Assembly: GCA_051715425.1 (NCBI GenBank)
Contig: JBPXJS010000025.1
Span: forward strand, 62,001-126,000
Direction of reading: 5' to 3'
Origin: JAJTFA01 sp051715425
GTDB taxonomy: Bacteria > Bacteroidota > Bacteroidia > UKL13-3
DNA length: 64,000 bases
Notes under the pieces: model-generated
The model's input: only the letters and a program-made list of their open reading frames with translations
What the model was told of the DNA's origin: nothing
Database searches by the model: none
Shown here: one piece after another, positions 25,550-34,235 of the stretch
Layout: each line of letters begins with the position of its first letter
Position numbering within the stretch: the first letter of the stretch is position 1
Made by a program: the position numbers and the translations under genes

Positions 25550-28222
25550 ATGAAAAATACATTACGCCCTATCTTCCTGTTTTTTATTTTAGTTGTTTGT
25601 TATCTGCAAGGCAAGGCTCAGAAACCTTGTGGTTCCGGTGATCTGCACCAACTATTGATGAATACAGACACTGCATACCGAAAAGAAAACACAGCAGCAG
25701 AGGAAGAGATTTATAAAAACCTTTCCGTTAAAGCCATGAATAAAATGCAAACTCCGGTTTATACCATACCTGTTGTAGTGCATGTTATTCATAAAGGGGA
25801 GGCCGTAGGAAGCGGCAGCAATATTGCCACCAATAATATTCTTAATGCCATACAAACCCTGAATAACTCATTCAGAAATGTAAACAATCAGGGTGTTGAT
25901 GTACAAATTAATTTTAAACTTGCTACAACAGATCCCAATGGAAATGCTACTACAGGTATCAACAGGGTAAATGGAACCGTTGTAGCCGGTTATGCTACTG
26001 GAGGCATTAATAATTACCTTTGTCCATCCACCGGGGCAAGCGAAACAGCTGTGAAAGACCTGAGTAAATGGCCGGTAAAATCCTATTTAAATATCTGGTT
26101 GGTTTATACCGTTTGCAATTTTAGTTATACGGGCATTGCCACAGGCATTACGGGTTCAGCTTATAACGGGGTATGCGTAACTTACAGCAGGCTTTCAAGT
26201 GCCACAGATCTTACCATAACGCATGAGGTAGGACATATGCTCGGATTAAATCATACGTTTCAGGGAGATGATGCAGCGCATGTAATTTGTCCTGCTGATT
26301 CAGCCTGTGCTTTTAATGGAGATAAAGTTTGTGATACACCTCCTCACAGGCAGTGGGATAGTGTTACTACTCCATGTGTTGGCCCGGGAGTTTGGAATAA
26401 TTCGAGGTACAATTATATGAGTTATAACCATACCCCAACTTACAGCCCGCAAGCAGTTAACGCTACCACATGTCGTTTCACACAAGGGCAAAAAGATCGG
26501 ATGAGAGCCGTTTTGTTAACCAATTCAACTAAACCGTATCTCGACTCGAAAGGTGCATTACCGCCCGCCACTTTAAACGATGCCGGTGTGGAGCGTTTTA
26601 TACTTCCCGTTGCCAATCATTATTCTTTTAGTTGCGCACCTTCAGATTCGGTTTTTCCGGTTGTAGAGCTGAAGAACTATGGTACTGCATCACTATTATC
26701 GGCCATCATCAGATATAGGGTGGATAACGGTGCCCTTCAAACATACAATTGGATTGGAAATCTGTTAACTGATTCATCGGTTTTTGTTACACTTCCCGCA
26801 TTGGTTGCCATTCCCGGCAATCATACCATGTTAGCCTTTACCAATTTGCCAAATAATACAGCAGATGGATACACGGCTAATGACAGTGCTGACCTGGTGT
26901 TTATCCTTAAACGAACCAAACCATTTAACCTGTCAGGTGCCGCAACAGGTGTTTCTTTCGGAGGGTCAAACAACGGTTCTGCAACGGTAGCGGTAAACAG
27001 AAGAGTGGAAATACGGGAAGATTTTGAAGGCAATACAGATTGGATAATTTCAAATGGATCGGAGGTAAACAAATGGAAAATAGGAAATGCGGTATCCAAT
27101 GGAGGTAATAAATCCATATATATCACCAGTAATGACAGTACCAATTTTTACGATACAATTAATCCTTCAGTGGTTCATTTTTATAAAGACTTTTATTTTC
27201 CGGCAGGCGCCACCAATATAAAAATTAAGTTCGATTGGAGGTGTCAGGGGCAAATTGGTGGGGTATTTGGCAGTATAGATCAGTTGAAGGTTTATCTGAA
27301 ATCCACCAGCCAATCTGTAATAGGATTGGGGGAACAACAGTCAGGCACTTTTATCGGACAATATTATTTGCAGTCTTCATTTAGAACCGATTCTATTATG
27401 GGTTTAGATTCCATTGCAGGCAGTTCAAAAAGACTCATTTTTAGCTGGAGAAATAACCAGGATTTGGGCGTACAACCACCAGCCGCAGTTGATAACCTGA
27501 TGGTAAGTTATGATTTGCCGGTAAGCACTGCATACACCTATTTATGGAATAGCATTCCACCTCAGTTTACAGCAACCGCTACCGGTTTGGCAGCCACCCA
27601 ATATAAAGTTATTGTTACAGATGCTACCAACTGCATAGATAGCATATTACTCACCGTTCCACAGTTATTGCCGGTTCAGTTGGTTTCGTTCTCCGGATAT
27701 GCGGCAAAAAACAATGCCGTGCTGGAGTGGGTAACTGCTGAAGAACTAAATAGCGACAGGTTTGAGTTGGAAAGGTCGGACTTAAATTCTAATTGGGAGA
27801 ACATTGGATGGGTGACGGCAAAAAGAAATGAGAAGGGTAAAAGCAGCTATTTGTTTACAGATGAGAATGCGTTTTTAAATAAGGAAAAACGGTATTACCG
27901 CCTTAAAATGGTGGATATTAACGGTAGTACCAGGTACTCAAAAAATGTAGTGCTTACACGCTTTTCCGCGAATATAAAACCGGCTGTACGTGTTTCACCT
28001 AATCCATCCAATGCAACATTCAACTTCGATTTACTTGATACATTGATTGGCAACCGTTATTCTGTTCAGGTGTTTAATGCAACAGGTATTAAAGTACTTG
28101 AAAGGTATTTTGATACTGGCGGGCATTTAAAGGTAGATACGGCATTACCGGGAGGTGTTTATTACTACCGGCTGTTATCTGATGATAACTTTATTTCAGG
28201 AGGGAAAATAGTTTTAAAATAA
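25550..28222 (+). CDS. Secreted M43-like (metzincin) zinc metalloprotease, T9SS type A
   Basis: An 890-aa secreted protease. The signal peptide (~1-24, GKAQ) precedes a pappalysin/M43-type catalytic domain. The zinc motif HEVGHMLGLNH is at residues 225-235 (HExxHxxGxxH), and a downstream Met-turn-like YNYMSYNH follows; the Cys-rich insert resembles M43 enzymes. After it come beta-sandwich regions (~345-700), a SVTAEELNSDRF-like pre-CTD stretch (EWVTAEELNSDRFELER), and a type A sorting domain (VSPNPSNATF, VQVFNATGIKVL, LPGGVYYYRLL). It would cleave proteins outside the cell. The ATG at 25550 (MKNTLRPIF) starts the signal peptide properly; an upstream TTG is less likely. A -7 promoter element lies 37 bp upstream. 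Confidence 0.9.
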   Translation: MKNTLRPIFLFFILVVCYLQGKAQKPCGSGDLHQLLMNTDTAYRKENTAAEEEIYKNLSVKAMNKMQTPVYTIPVVVHVIHKGEAVGSGSNIATNNILNAIQTLNNSFRNVNNQGVDVQINFKLATTDPNGNATTGINRVNGTVVAGYATGGINNYLCPSTGASETAVKDLSKWPVKSYLNIWLVYTVCNFSYTGIATGITGSAYNGVCVTYSRLSSATDLTITHEVGHMLGLNHTFQGDDAAHVICPADSACAFNGDKVCDTPPHRQWDSVTTPCVGPGVWNNSRYNYMSYNHTPTYSPQAVNATTCRFTQGQKDRMRAVLLTNSTKPYLDSKGALPPATLNDAGVERFILPVANHYSFSCAPSDSVFPVVELKNYGTASLLSAIIRYRVDNGALQTYNWIGNLLTDSSVFVTLPALVAIPGNHTMLAFTNLPNNTADGYTANDSADLVFILKRTKPFNLSGAATGVSFGGSNNGSATVAVNRRVEIREDFEGNTDWIISNGSEVNKWKIGNAVSNGGNKSIYITSNDSTNFYDTINPSVVHFYKDFYFPAGATNIKIKFDWRCQGQIGGVFGSIDQLKVYLKSTSQSVIGLGEQQSGTFIGQYYLQSSFRTDSIMGLDSIAGSSKRLIFSWRNNQDLGVQPPAAVDNLMVSYDLPVSTAYTYLWNSIPPQFTATATGLAATQYKVIVTDATNCIDSILLTVPQLLPVQLVSFSGYAAKNNAVLEWVTAEELNSDRFELERSDLNSNWENIGWVTAKRNEKGKSSYLFTDENAFLNKEKRYYRLKMVDINGSTRYSKNVVLTRFSANIKPAVRVSPNPSNATFNFDLLDTLIGNRYSVQVFNATGIKVLERYFDTGGHLKVDTALPGGVYYYRLLSDDNFISGGKIVLK

Positions 28223-28532
28223 CCGTAGCCCGTTTTAAAGATGTTGGTTTCCAGAAAGTATACCAACTGCAGGAATGATGAATATAGCATGATGAACATT
28301 CCTGATTATTCTGATCAGAATAGGCTACAGAACCTGCGTGAGTAGCCCAATACCCGACAAGGCTTATTATCTGGCTGGTCTTATCAAACCTGCTCTTATT
28401 CTGCGTTTCAGGCCACTTTTCAAAACAAAGCCAACATATTGTTAACCTTTTTTGGGTGAAAATTACCCGATTTGGGGTATTTTGCGGTAAAGAGTTCAGG
28501 CGTAAGTTTGATCTAACTTTTACCAACAGGCC
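28223..28532. other. Intergenic region with a 14-bp palindrome
   Basis: This 310-bp gap carries a perfect palindrome ATTCTGATCAGAAT (28308-28321). It also has an 8-bp inverted repeat CAGGAATG/CATTCCTG (28270-28277 and 28297-28304) without a T-run. The downstream promoter lies at its right end. No gene is evident. Confidence 0.5.
28481..28510 (+). promoter_or_regulatory. Bacteroidota-type promoter of the caspase-like gene
   Basis: TTTG (28481-28484), an 18-bp spacer and TAAGTTTG (28503-28510) match the primary sigma-factor consensus TTTG-N19-21-TAnnTTTG closely. The ATG follows 22 bp later. Confidence 0.5.
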
Positions 28533-30680
28533 ATGAAAAAGGTATCAACACTACTCGCACTGCTTTGTTTTCTTACCGGTTTAGCCCAAAAACCTGGTGA
28601 AAAAGGCGTATCGGCACCAGCCAGCAGTTTTAATGCCGGGGCAAAAGGAACCACCTATGCCATGATTATAGGTATTTCCAAATACCAACATTTTCCCTCA
28701 TTGAAGTTTGCCGATAACGATGCCCGTGCATTTTATGATTACCTGATAAACAGTTCAGGAGAAAAAGTAGACTCTGCCAATATCCGTATTTTATTAAATG
28801 AAAGAGCCAAAGCCGGTGATATCTGGAGGGATTTTGGCTGGCTTACCCGCAAGGCCAATAAAAAAGGCGACCGTGTATTTATTTACTTTTCAGGCCATGG
28901 TGATGCGGCCAATGCAGAAGAAGCTTATCTGCTGGCTCATGATGCACCAAATGAAGGCGATCCCAACTTATATAATGCCGGTGGTACTTTTCAGATCTAT
29001 AACTTAAAAACCAAAATCAAGCAATTATCGGAAATGGGTGTGCAGGTGGTACTGATTACCGATGCCTGCCGTACTAATGAGTTACCTGGTAAGGAGAGTG
29101 GCTCTTTGTGGACGTTTAATAAGATTATGGAAAAACAAAGCGGGGAAATTCAAATGGCTTCCTGCGCTGCCAATGAGAAAAGTTTGGAAAGCACCAACTG
29201 GGGAAATGGGAGAGGGGTATTTTCCTGGCACCTCATTAATGGTTTATACGGACTTGCCGATGATGATCCGGAAGATGGCAATGTGACCTTATATGAATTG
29301 CAGAAATATGTAAAATCAAAAGTGCGTACCGATACCAAAGGACCTAATGGAGTTCCGGCACAAAATCCAATGTTTTGCTGCAATGAGATGGAGAATATTG
29401 CATTAAGCAAACCCGATGCTCAGCAAAAAAGTGCGCTAATGGCCTCCATAAACAATCAGGCAATTACCAATAACCTGATGGCAATGAATATTAACAGAAG
29501 TGTATTGCCCGATATTAAAAAAATAGGATTGCTGTATGCCCGTTTTCTGGATGCCATTACCAATGAGCAGCTAACCGGAAGGGAAGGCAATACAGCCGAA
29601 GCTTATTACGATCAGTTGATGGTAACTCCCGGTTTAACGCCCGATGCATTAAAAGAAATTACAGATGAGTTTGTAGCCGGACTGGTAAATTTTGCCCAGC
29701 AGCGCGTAAACAACTACCTGAGCGGAAAAAATCAGAAACTGTATAGTTTTGATTATTTTATAAAGGCTGCCGATGCGCTTGACAAGGCTTACCAGCTTAT
29801 CCCTAAAGAAAGCGAACAATCGAAAATTGTATTAAAAACACGATACATGCTTCAGGCAAGGGCTGCATCGGCCACCATTATTTTTCATGATTTCCATGAG
29901 AACAAATCACAAAAAGATTTGATGAAGCAGGCATTGGTGATACTTGACAGTGCCAGAAGAATTACCATTTCAGCATCGGATGCTTTATTGTTCCATACAT
30001 ACAGCCTTACCCTGCAAGGACTTAATGATATCCCTGCAGCTATAGCTTACGAGTTGGAAGCCGTGAAAATGGCTCCGGCATGGAAATATCCTTACAATAC
30101 CCTGGGCTACCTATACAGCAGGCTTGGAAAGGCTGACAGTGCCATTTATTATTATAAAAAATGTATTGAACTTGATCCCTTATATACTACAGCGTACAAT
30201 AACCTCGGGTTGCTTTATATGAACCAGAATAATAATGAACTGGCCGGAATGTATTTTGGTAAATGTCTTGCGCTGGATCCCGCTTATTTAAATGCCTGGG
30301 TAAATACAGGGTTATGGTATTATAAAATGAAACAAACCGATAGTGCAGAAAGTTGTTACAAACGCTGCATCACTCTTGATTCTTCTTTCTCCAATGCCCA
30401 CTTTAACCTGGCAGCCCTGTATTATAATAAGAAAGATTATGCAAAAGCCACTTTACATTTTACCAAATGCGTGGAACTTGATCCGAAATTTGCCAAAGCT
30501 CATTTTGCTTTAAGCTGTATTTACTCATCCGGAAATGATATGGCAAAAGCGGCTAAACATTTTGAGGAAGCAGTAAAAAATGGATATAACGAAGTGAGGT
30601 TTATTGAAGAGAATTCAGACCTTGCTAATTTTAGAAAAACAGAAGCCTACCGTAAACTTAAAAAGAAATATTTACCGTAG
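28533..30680 (+). CDS. Secreted caspase-family (C14-like) protein with TPR repeats
   Basis: A 715-aa protein with a signal peptide (1-~19, TGLAQ). The caspase-like domain (~35-290) has the p20 start YAMIIGISKYQHFPSLKFAD, catalytic His122 in YFSGHGDA and Cys179 in LITDACRTNE, so both dyad residues are present. A middle helical region (~300-480) leads to about six TPR repeats (~485-700; for example YNNLGLLYMNQNNNELAGMYF), usually protein-binding. It has no T9SS tail, so it should be periplasmic or outer-membrane associated. The neighbouring T9SS repeat protein starts 27 nt downstream and is probably co-transcribed. Bacterial caspase-like enzymes cleave after basic residues in many cases; the specificity here is unknown. 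Confidence 0.9.
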   Translation: MKKVSTLLALLCFLTGLAQKPGEKGVSAPASSFNAGAKGTTYAMIIGISKYQHFPSLKFADNDARAFYDYLINSSGEKVDSANIRILLNERAKAGDIWRDFGWLTRKANKKGDRVFIYFSGHGDAANAEEAYLLAHDAPNEGDPNLYNAGGTFQIYNLKTKIKQLSEMGVQVVLITDACRTNELPGKESGSLWTFNKIMEKQSGEIQMASCAANEKSLESTNWGNGRGVFSWHLINGLYGLADDDPEDGNVTLYELQKYVKSKVRTDTKGPNGVPAQNPMFCCNEMENIALSKPDAQQKSALMASINNQAITNNLMAMNINRSVLPDIKKIGLLYARFLDAITNEQLTGREGNTAEAYYDQLMVTPGLTPDALKEITDEFVAGLVNFAQQRVNNYLSGKNQKLYSFDYFIKAADALDKAYQLIPKESEQSKIVLKTRYMLQARAASATIIFHDFHENKSQKDLMKQALVILDSARRITISASDALLFHTYSLTLQGLNDIPAAIAYELEAVKMAPAWKYPYNTLGYLYSRLGKADSAIYYYKKCIELDPLYTTAYNNLGLLYMNQNNNELAGMYFGKCLALDPAYLNAWVNTGLWYYKMKQTDSAESCYKRCITLDSSFSNAHFNLAALYYNKKDYAKATLHFTKCVELDPKFAKAHFALSCIYSSGNDMAKAAKHFEEAVKNGYNEVRFIEENSDLANFRKTEAYRKLKKKYLP

Positions 30681-30707
30681 CAGGTAAATAATAAAGGGAA
30701 ACATACC

Positions 30708-33164
30708 ATGAAAAGGATACTCATCTTTGCAACCATTTTTATTAGTTCCATCTCCCTGGTTTTTTCACAGGGGTCAGTGGAGCTTGGAGACTCAGGAGAA
30801 TTTAGTCAGCTTACCTATAACCCAATTGGCTGGGGGGAAACGCCTGCTGTATTTGACAGTGATAATAACCTGTATTTATGTTATACAGAAAACGGAAAAC
30901 TCGAATATGGTGGAGTTACGCTCAATAACAATATGAAAACTATTGTAATGAAGTACAATGGCAATACCTGGACCAGGGTAGGAGGTTCTTCTACAACATC
31001 ATCCTTTCCGCAGATTACACCCATTATTGCTGTAGATCGTTTTGATACCCTTTATACTGCCTATTGGGATGGACCTCAGGGCGCCATGAAACCCAGCATC
31101 CATAAATTTAACGGGTTTGGCTGGATGACAGTTGGAAGCCCAATGAACTTTACCAATAACCTATACGGAAGCACCATATTGTGGTTGAAGTTTGATAAAA
31201 ACAATGTGCCGTATTTTGCCTATGCTGATAATTTTGATTCGATACATGTTTACCGGTTTAATGGTTCGGCATGGAATAAACTCCCTCATTGCGGACTTAC
31301 CAATAGTATGAAAAACAGCAATATCGGAACCTTTGGTTTTGATATTCCAAAAACAGACAGTATGCCTTATGTTTCAGGTGCACCGGCTCAGGGGGAGATG
31401 GCGGTAAAACGGTTTAATTTTGGCACCGGGGGCTGGGAGTTTGTAGGAAGCACTTCTATTCCATCAACCCCGTCAGATAGTGCAACTACTCACACGCGTT
31501 TGGTTTTTAATTCAGCAGGAGTACCATACCTGATTTATGCCGATATGCAATATAACCGTGATCTGGTTGTTAAAAAGTTTTCAGGAGGTACCTGGAATTC
31601 AGTGGGGCCAAAAATTCATGGTGTGGTGTATACCTTCCACCTCACATTTGGCCCCGGTGATACACCTTATGTAGTATCCAATACCAACAATGATCAATAT
31701 GGATGTAAGGTGTATAAGTTTAATGGTACCGATTGGGATAACGTGGTAGAACTAAACGCATTTGAAAACAGGTTGATGGGCAGAATTGTATTTAATAATA
31801 ATGGCGTACCACATGGTGCTTTCCTCAGTTTTATCAACCAGAAAGGGGAGGTACGTAAGTTTGCCGCAAATGCGTGGACACTGCTTGCAGGAAAACCTAA
31901 AGTGGGTTTATCTGAAGGAGAGGTGGAACAAACAAGTATAAAAGTAAATAATCAGGGAGATCCCATTGTTTTGTTCAGGGATCTGGCATTGGGTGGAAGG
32001 GCTGTAATGAAAAGATATGATCCGGACAGCAACAAATGGTATACCATAGGCAACGGACCGCTTACCACCGGAGATACCAAAAGCCTGAAGATGGATATTG
32101 ATCAGAGCGGAAATCTGTATGCTGTTTATGGTGATGCTGACAATGGCTACCGAACTACCATGAGGCGTTTTGACGGAACAGCATGGCAAAATGTAGGAAC
32201 AGCCGGATTCTCATCAGGCAGCGTAAGTAATGTAACCATGGCCGTAAGCAGCGCGGGTGTTCCCTATACGGCTTATTCCGATAATGGTTTTGGAGATAAA
32301 GCCACTGTAAAAAAGTTTGACGGCAACTGGGTATTTGTGGGTAGTTCGGGCTTTTCCTCAGGTGAAGCCAATTATACCAATATGAGTTTGAACAATTCAG
32401 GCGTTCCTTATATTATCTACTCAGACGAGGGAGATAATGAGCGGGCACACGTAAAGCAGTTTAACGGAACCGACTGGGTTGACGCAGGAGCAGGGGTTAT
32501 TTCTCCATCTGCTGCTTCTTTTACATCGCTTGCTATTGATAAAGCAAAAAATATCACCTATGCTTTGTATACCAATAGCGCTACCGGAAAGTTTACAGTC
32601 AGTAAATACGAAAATTCGTCATGGAGTGATGTGGGATCACCATCATTTACCGATAGCATTGGTGGAGGTGGCTCTATTGGGCTTGACAGGTCGGGAACTC
32701 CGCATGTTATTTTTCCGGATCCATTGTTTGATGACAAAGCCAGTATTATGATGTACAACGGAACCAACTGGACATTCTTTGGAGAAAGAGGTTTTTCTGC
32801 CGGCCGGGTTACCACCCCATCATTATCCTTTGACGACAGCAATAACCTTTTTGTGGTGTATGCCTCCTCACAGGCTTTTGCGAGAAAGTTTACCAATGCC
32901 AATGTAGGAGTTGCAGATATTGAGATGGAACCAGAGAATACAGGCTCTGTTTATCCAAATCCATCAAACGGTATTCTTCATTTTGATATCCATTTTGGAG
33001 ACCTTGGAAAACCATATACCATTTACGATATGCAGGGAAGAGAAAAGTTTACTGATAAAATCAGGTTTGAGAAAAACGTAATTGACCTGAGCAGTTTTAC
33101 CAAAGGAGTTTATTTCCTGAAAGTAAAAGGAAGTGCGAGGGTGTATAAACTGGTAATAAAATAA
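30708..33164 (+). CDS. T9SS type A repeat protein (propeller-like)
   Basis: An 818-aa secreted protein. The signal peptide (1-20, LVFSQG) is followed by roughly a dozen repeats of ~50-58 residues with the pattern SxGVPYxxYxD, then VKKFxGxxWxxVG and GFSxG, predicted to form one or two beta-propellers. The type A sorting domain (~745-818; VYPNPSNGILHF, YTIYDMQGREK, TKGVYFLKVKG) targets it to T9SS. It shares a transcript with the caspase-like gene upstream (27-nt gap). A strong terminator follows directly. No enzymatic motif is visible; it may bind a surface ligand or be a substrate or partner of the caspase-like protein, which is a guess from position. Confidence 0.85.
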   Translation: MKRILIFATIFISSISLVFSQGSVELGDSGEFSQLTYNPIGWGETPAVFDSDNNLYLCYTENGKLEYGGVTLNNNMKTIVMKYNGNTWTRVGGSSTTSSFPQITPIIAVDRFDTLYTAYWDGPQGAMKPSIHKFNGFGWMTVGSPMNFTNNLYGSTILWLKFDKNNVPYFAYADNFDSIHVYRFNGSAWNKLPHCGLTNSMKNSNIGTFGFDIPKTDSMPYVSGAPAQGEMAVKRFNFGTGGWEFVGSTSIPSTPSDSATTHTRLVFNSAGVPYLIYADMQYNRDLVVKKFSGGTWNSVGPKIHGVVYTFHLTFGPGDTPYVVSNTNNDQYGCKVYKFNGTDWDNVVELNAFENRLMGRIVFNNNGVPHGAFLSFINQKGEVRKFAANAWTLLAGKPKVGLSEGEVEQTSIKVNNQGDPIVLFRDLALGGRAVMKRYDPDSNKWYTIGNGPLTTGDTKSLKMDIDQSGNLYAVYGDADNGYRTTMRRFDGTAWQNVGTAGFSSGSVSNVTMAVSSAGVPYTAYSDNGFGDKATVKKFDGNWVFVGSSGFSSGEANYTNMSLNNSGVPYIIYSDEGDNERAHVKQFNGTDWVDAGAGVISPSAASFTSLAIDKAKNITYALYTNSATGKFTVSKYENSSWSDVGSPSFTDSIGGGGSIGLDRSGTPHVIFPDPLFDDKASIMMYNGTNWTFFGERGFSAGRVTTPSLSFDDSNNLFVVYASSQAFARKFTNANVGVADIEMEPENTGSVYPNPSNGILHFDIHFGDLGKPYTIYDMQGREKFTDKIRFEKNVIDLSSFTKGVYFLKVKGSARVYKLVIK

Positions 33165-33170
33165 CAAAAG

Positions 33171-33206
33171 CCAAAACGGGAACAACCAAAATTGTTCCCG
33201 TTTTGG
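33171..33206 (+). terminator. Strong rho-independent terminator
   Basis: CCAAAACGGGAACAA (33171-33185) pairs perfectly with TTGTTCCCGTTTTGG (33192-33206) across a 6-nt loop, seven bases after the stop codon. The arm ends in a TTTTGGTTAT stretch. Confidence 0.9.
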
Positions 33207-33232
33207 TTATGGGGCGAAACCTAATGCCACTG

Positions 33233-33262
33233 TTGTATATAGCCTGATAATTGGTATATTTG
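33233..33262 (+). promoter_or_regulatory. Bacteroidota-type promoter of the small membrane protein
   Basis: TTG (33233-33235), a 19-bp spacer and TATATTTG (33255-33262) match TTTG-N19-21-TAnnTTTG except for the first T-run. It lies just after the terminator and 22 bp before the ATG at 33285. Confidence 0.55.
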
Positions 33263-33284
33263 AGTAAACGCTTATTCAACTGCC

Positions 33285-33491
33285 ATGAAAGTGATCATTT
33301 TTATTTTCTTATTGCTACCGGCTATTGCAGGAGCAACGGGTTATTCAGGCCTTAATAATGAGCTGGCCTGGATGTACGGTATCGTTATCGGTTTTTTGCT
33401 TATTCCTGTTCTGATCAGTTCTCTGGTAAAGTATATCAGATTAAAAAAGAAAATAAAGTCGGCCAATGACGAAGGATTTATTACCCATTAA
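33285..33491 (+). CDS. Small membrane protein
   Basis: A 68-aa protein with an N-terminal hydrophobic segment (residues 2-17, possibly a signal peptide ending AGA or AIAGAT). A clear transmembrane helix (~29-50, AWMYGIVIGFLLIPVLISSLV) is followed by a basic tail (KYIRLKKKIK). It has its own promoter and a strong terminator upstream. The next gene begins 13 nt downstream, so the two are probably an operon. I do not recognise the family. The positive tail predicts that the C-terminus is cytoplasmic. Confidence 0.65.
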   Translation: MKVIIFIFLLLPAIAGATGYSGLNNELAWMYGIVIGFLLIPVLISSLVKYIRLKKKIKSANDEGFITH

Positions 33492-33504
33492 TCAGATTAA
33501 AAAA

Positions 33505-34002
33505 ATGTTCAGGTTTTCAGGTTTGCCAATTGGTATTTTCAACCTTTTCAGAATTTCCGGTTTTGTTATTTGTTTTGTTCAACTGATAGCTGTTCAGTCT
33601 GCCAGTGCTCAACATATTTTCAGGGAAAAGTTAACATTGTGTAATGCTACTCCCTTTGTTATGGAAACAGATACAACCACAGCCAAAGTGGCTGATACCA
33701 CTTTTGTAAGAATAATTAAACAGTGTTTTGATCCACGTATTAAAACGGTTATACAGGGGAAGTTGCTTCTTCAGATTTTGGTTGATCAGCGCGGACGTTC
33801 ATGCCTGCTGAGTTATGAGAACAATACCAACCTCCCCAACCATGTGATGAAACTGGAGGAAACCATTAATAAAGAACTGATGTGGAGTGTGGTGTCTCAG
33901 GTTACCTGTGCAGTGGTGAGGGTTACCATTACTAAAGATGAAATAACCATTAAGCGGTTGGGTATAAACCAAAACAAAACCTGGATTGAATTGCCTCGCT
34001 GA
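33505..34002 (+). CDS. Secreted protein with TonB-C-like fold (uncertain)
   Basis: A 165-aa protein. The N-terminus is a long hydrophobic signal or anchor segment (residues ~5-36, ending SASAQH). The rest (KTVIQGKLLLQILVDQRGR, SCLLSYENNTNLPNHVMKL, VRVTITKDEITIKRLG) alternates strands and a helix. It is reminiscent of the C-terminal domain of TonB-like energy transducers, but the sequence is short and I am not certain. I chose the ATG at 33505 so that the signal segment starts the protein; an in-frame ATG at 33466 would overlap the upstream gene. It is probably co-transcribed with the small membrane protein and anchored in the envelope. Confidence 0.6.
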   Translation: MFRFSGLPIGIFNLFRISGFVICFVQLIAVQSASAQHIFREKLTLCNATPFVMETDTTTAKVADTTFVRIIKQCFDPRIKTVIQGKLLLQILVDQRGRSCLLSYENNTNLPNHVMKLEETINKELMWSVVSQVTCAVVRVTITKDEITIKRLGINQNKTWIELPR

Positions 34003-34014
34003 TTTGGCAATTCA
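33987..34014 (+). terminator. Possible terminator after the TonB-C-like gene
   Basis: TGAATTGCC (33987-33995) pairs perfectly with GGCAATTCA (34006-34014) over a 10-nt loop that includes the stop codon. Only GCTTTATC follows, so termination is likely weak. Confidence 0.4.
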
Positions 34015-34235
34015 GCTTTATCATATTCTCATATCGTGATATACATTGGCAATGTTCAGGTTATCGCTTGCTTCACTAACAGGTGTCGGCAAGGCAGCAT
34101 TCAGATATTCCACTTAATAAAATAATCCGAAGAAAAACCTAACCCAATCGGATGTTTACCACGTTTTTGAGAAAAAATAAACAAAAATAGCCTCCCAATG
34201 GGGGTAATCCTCAGTTTGGTTGTCTGAAAGATTCA

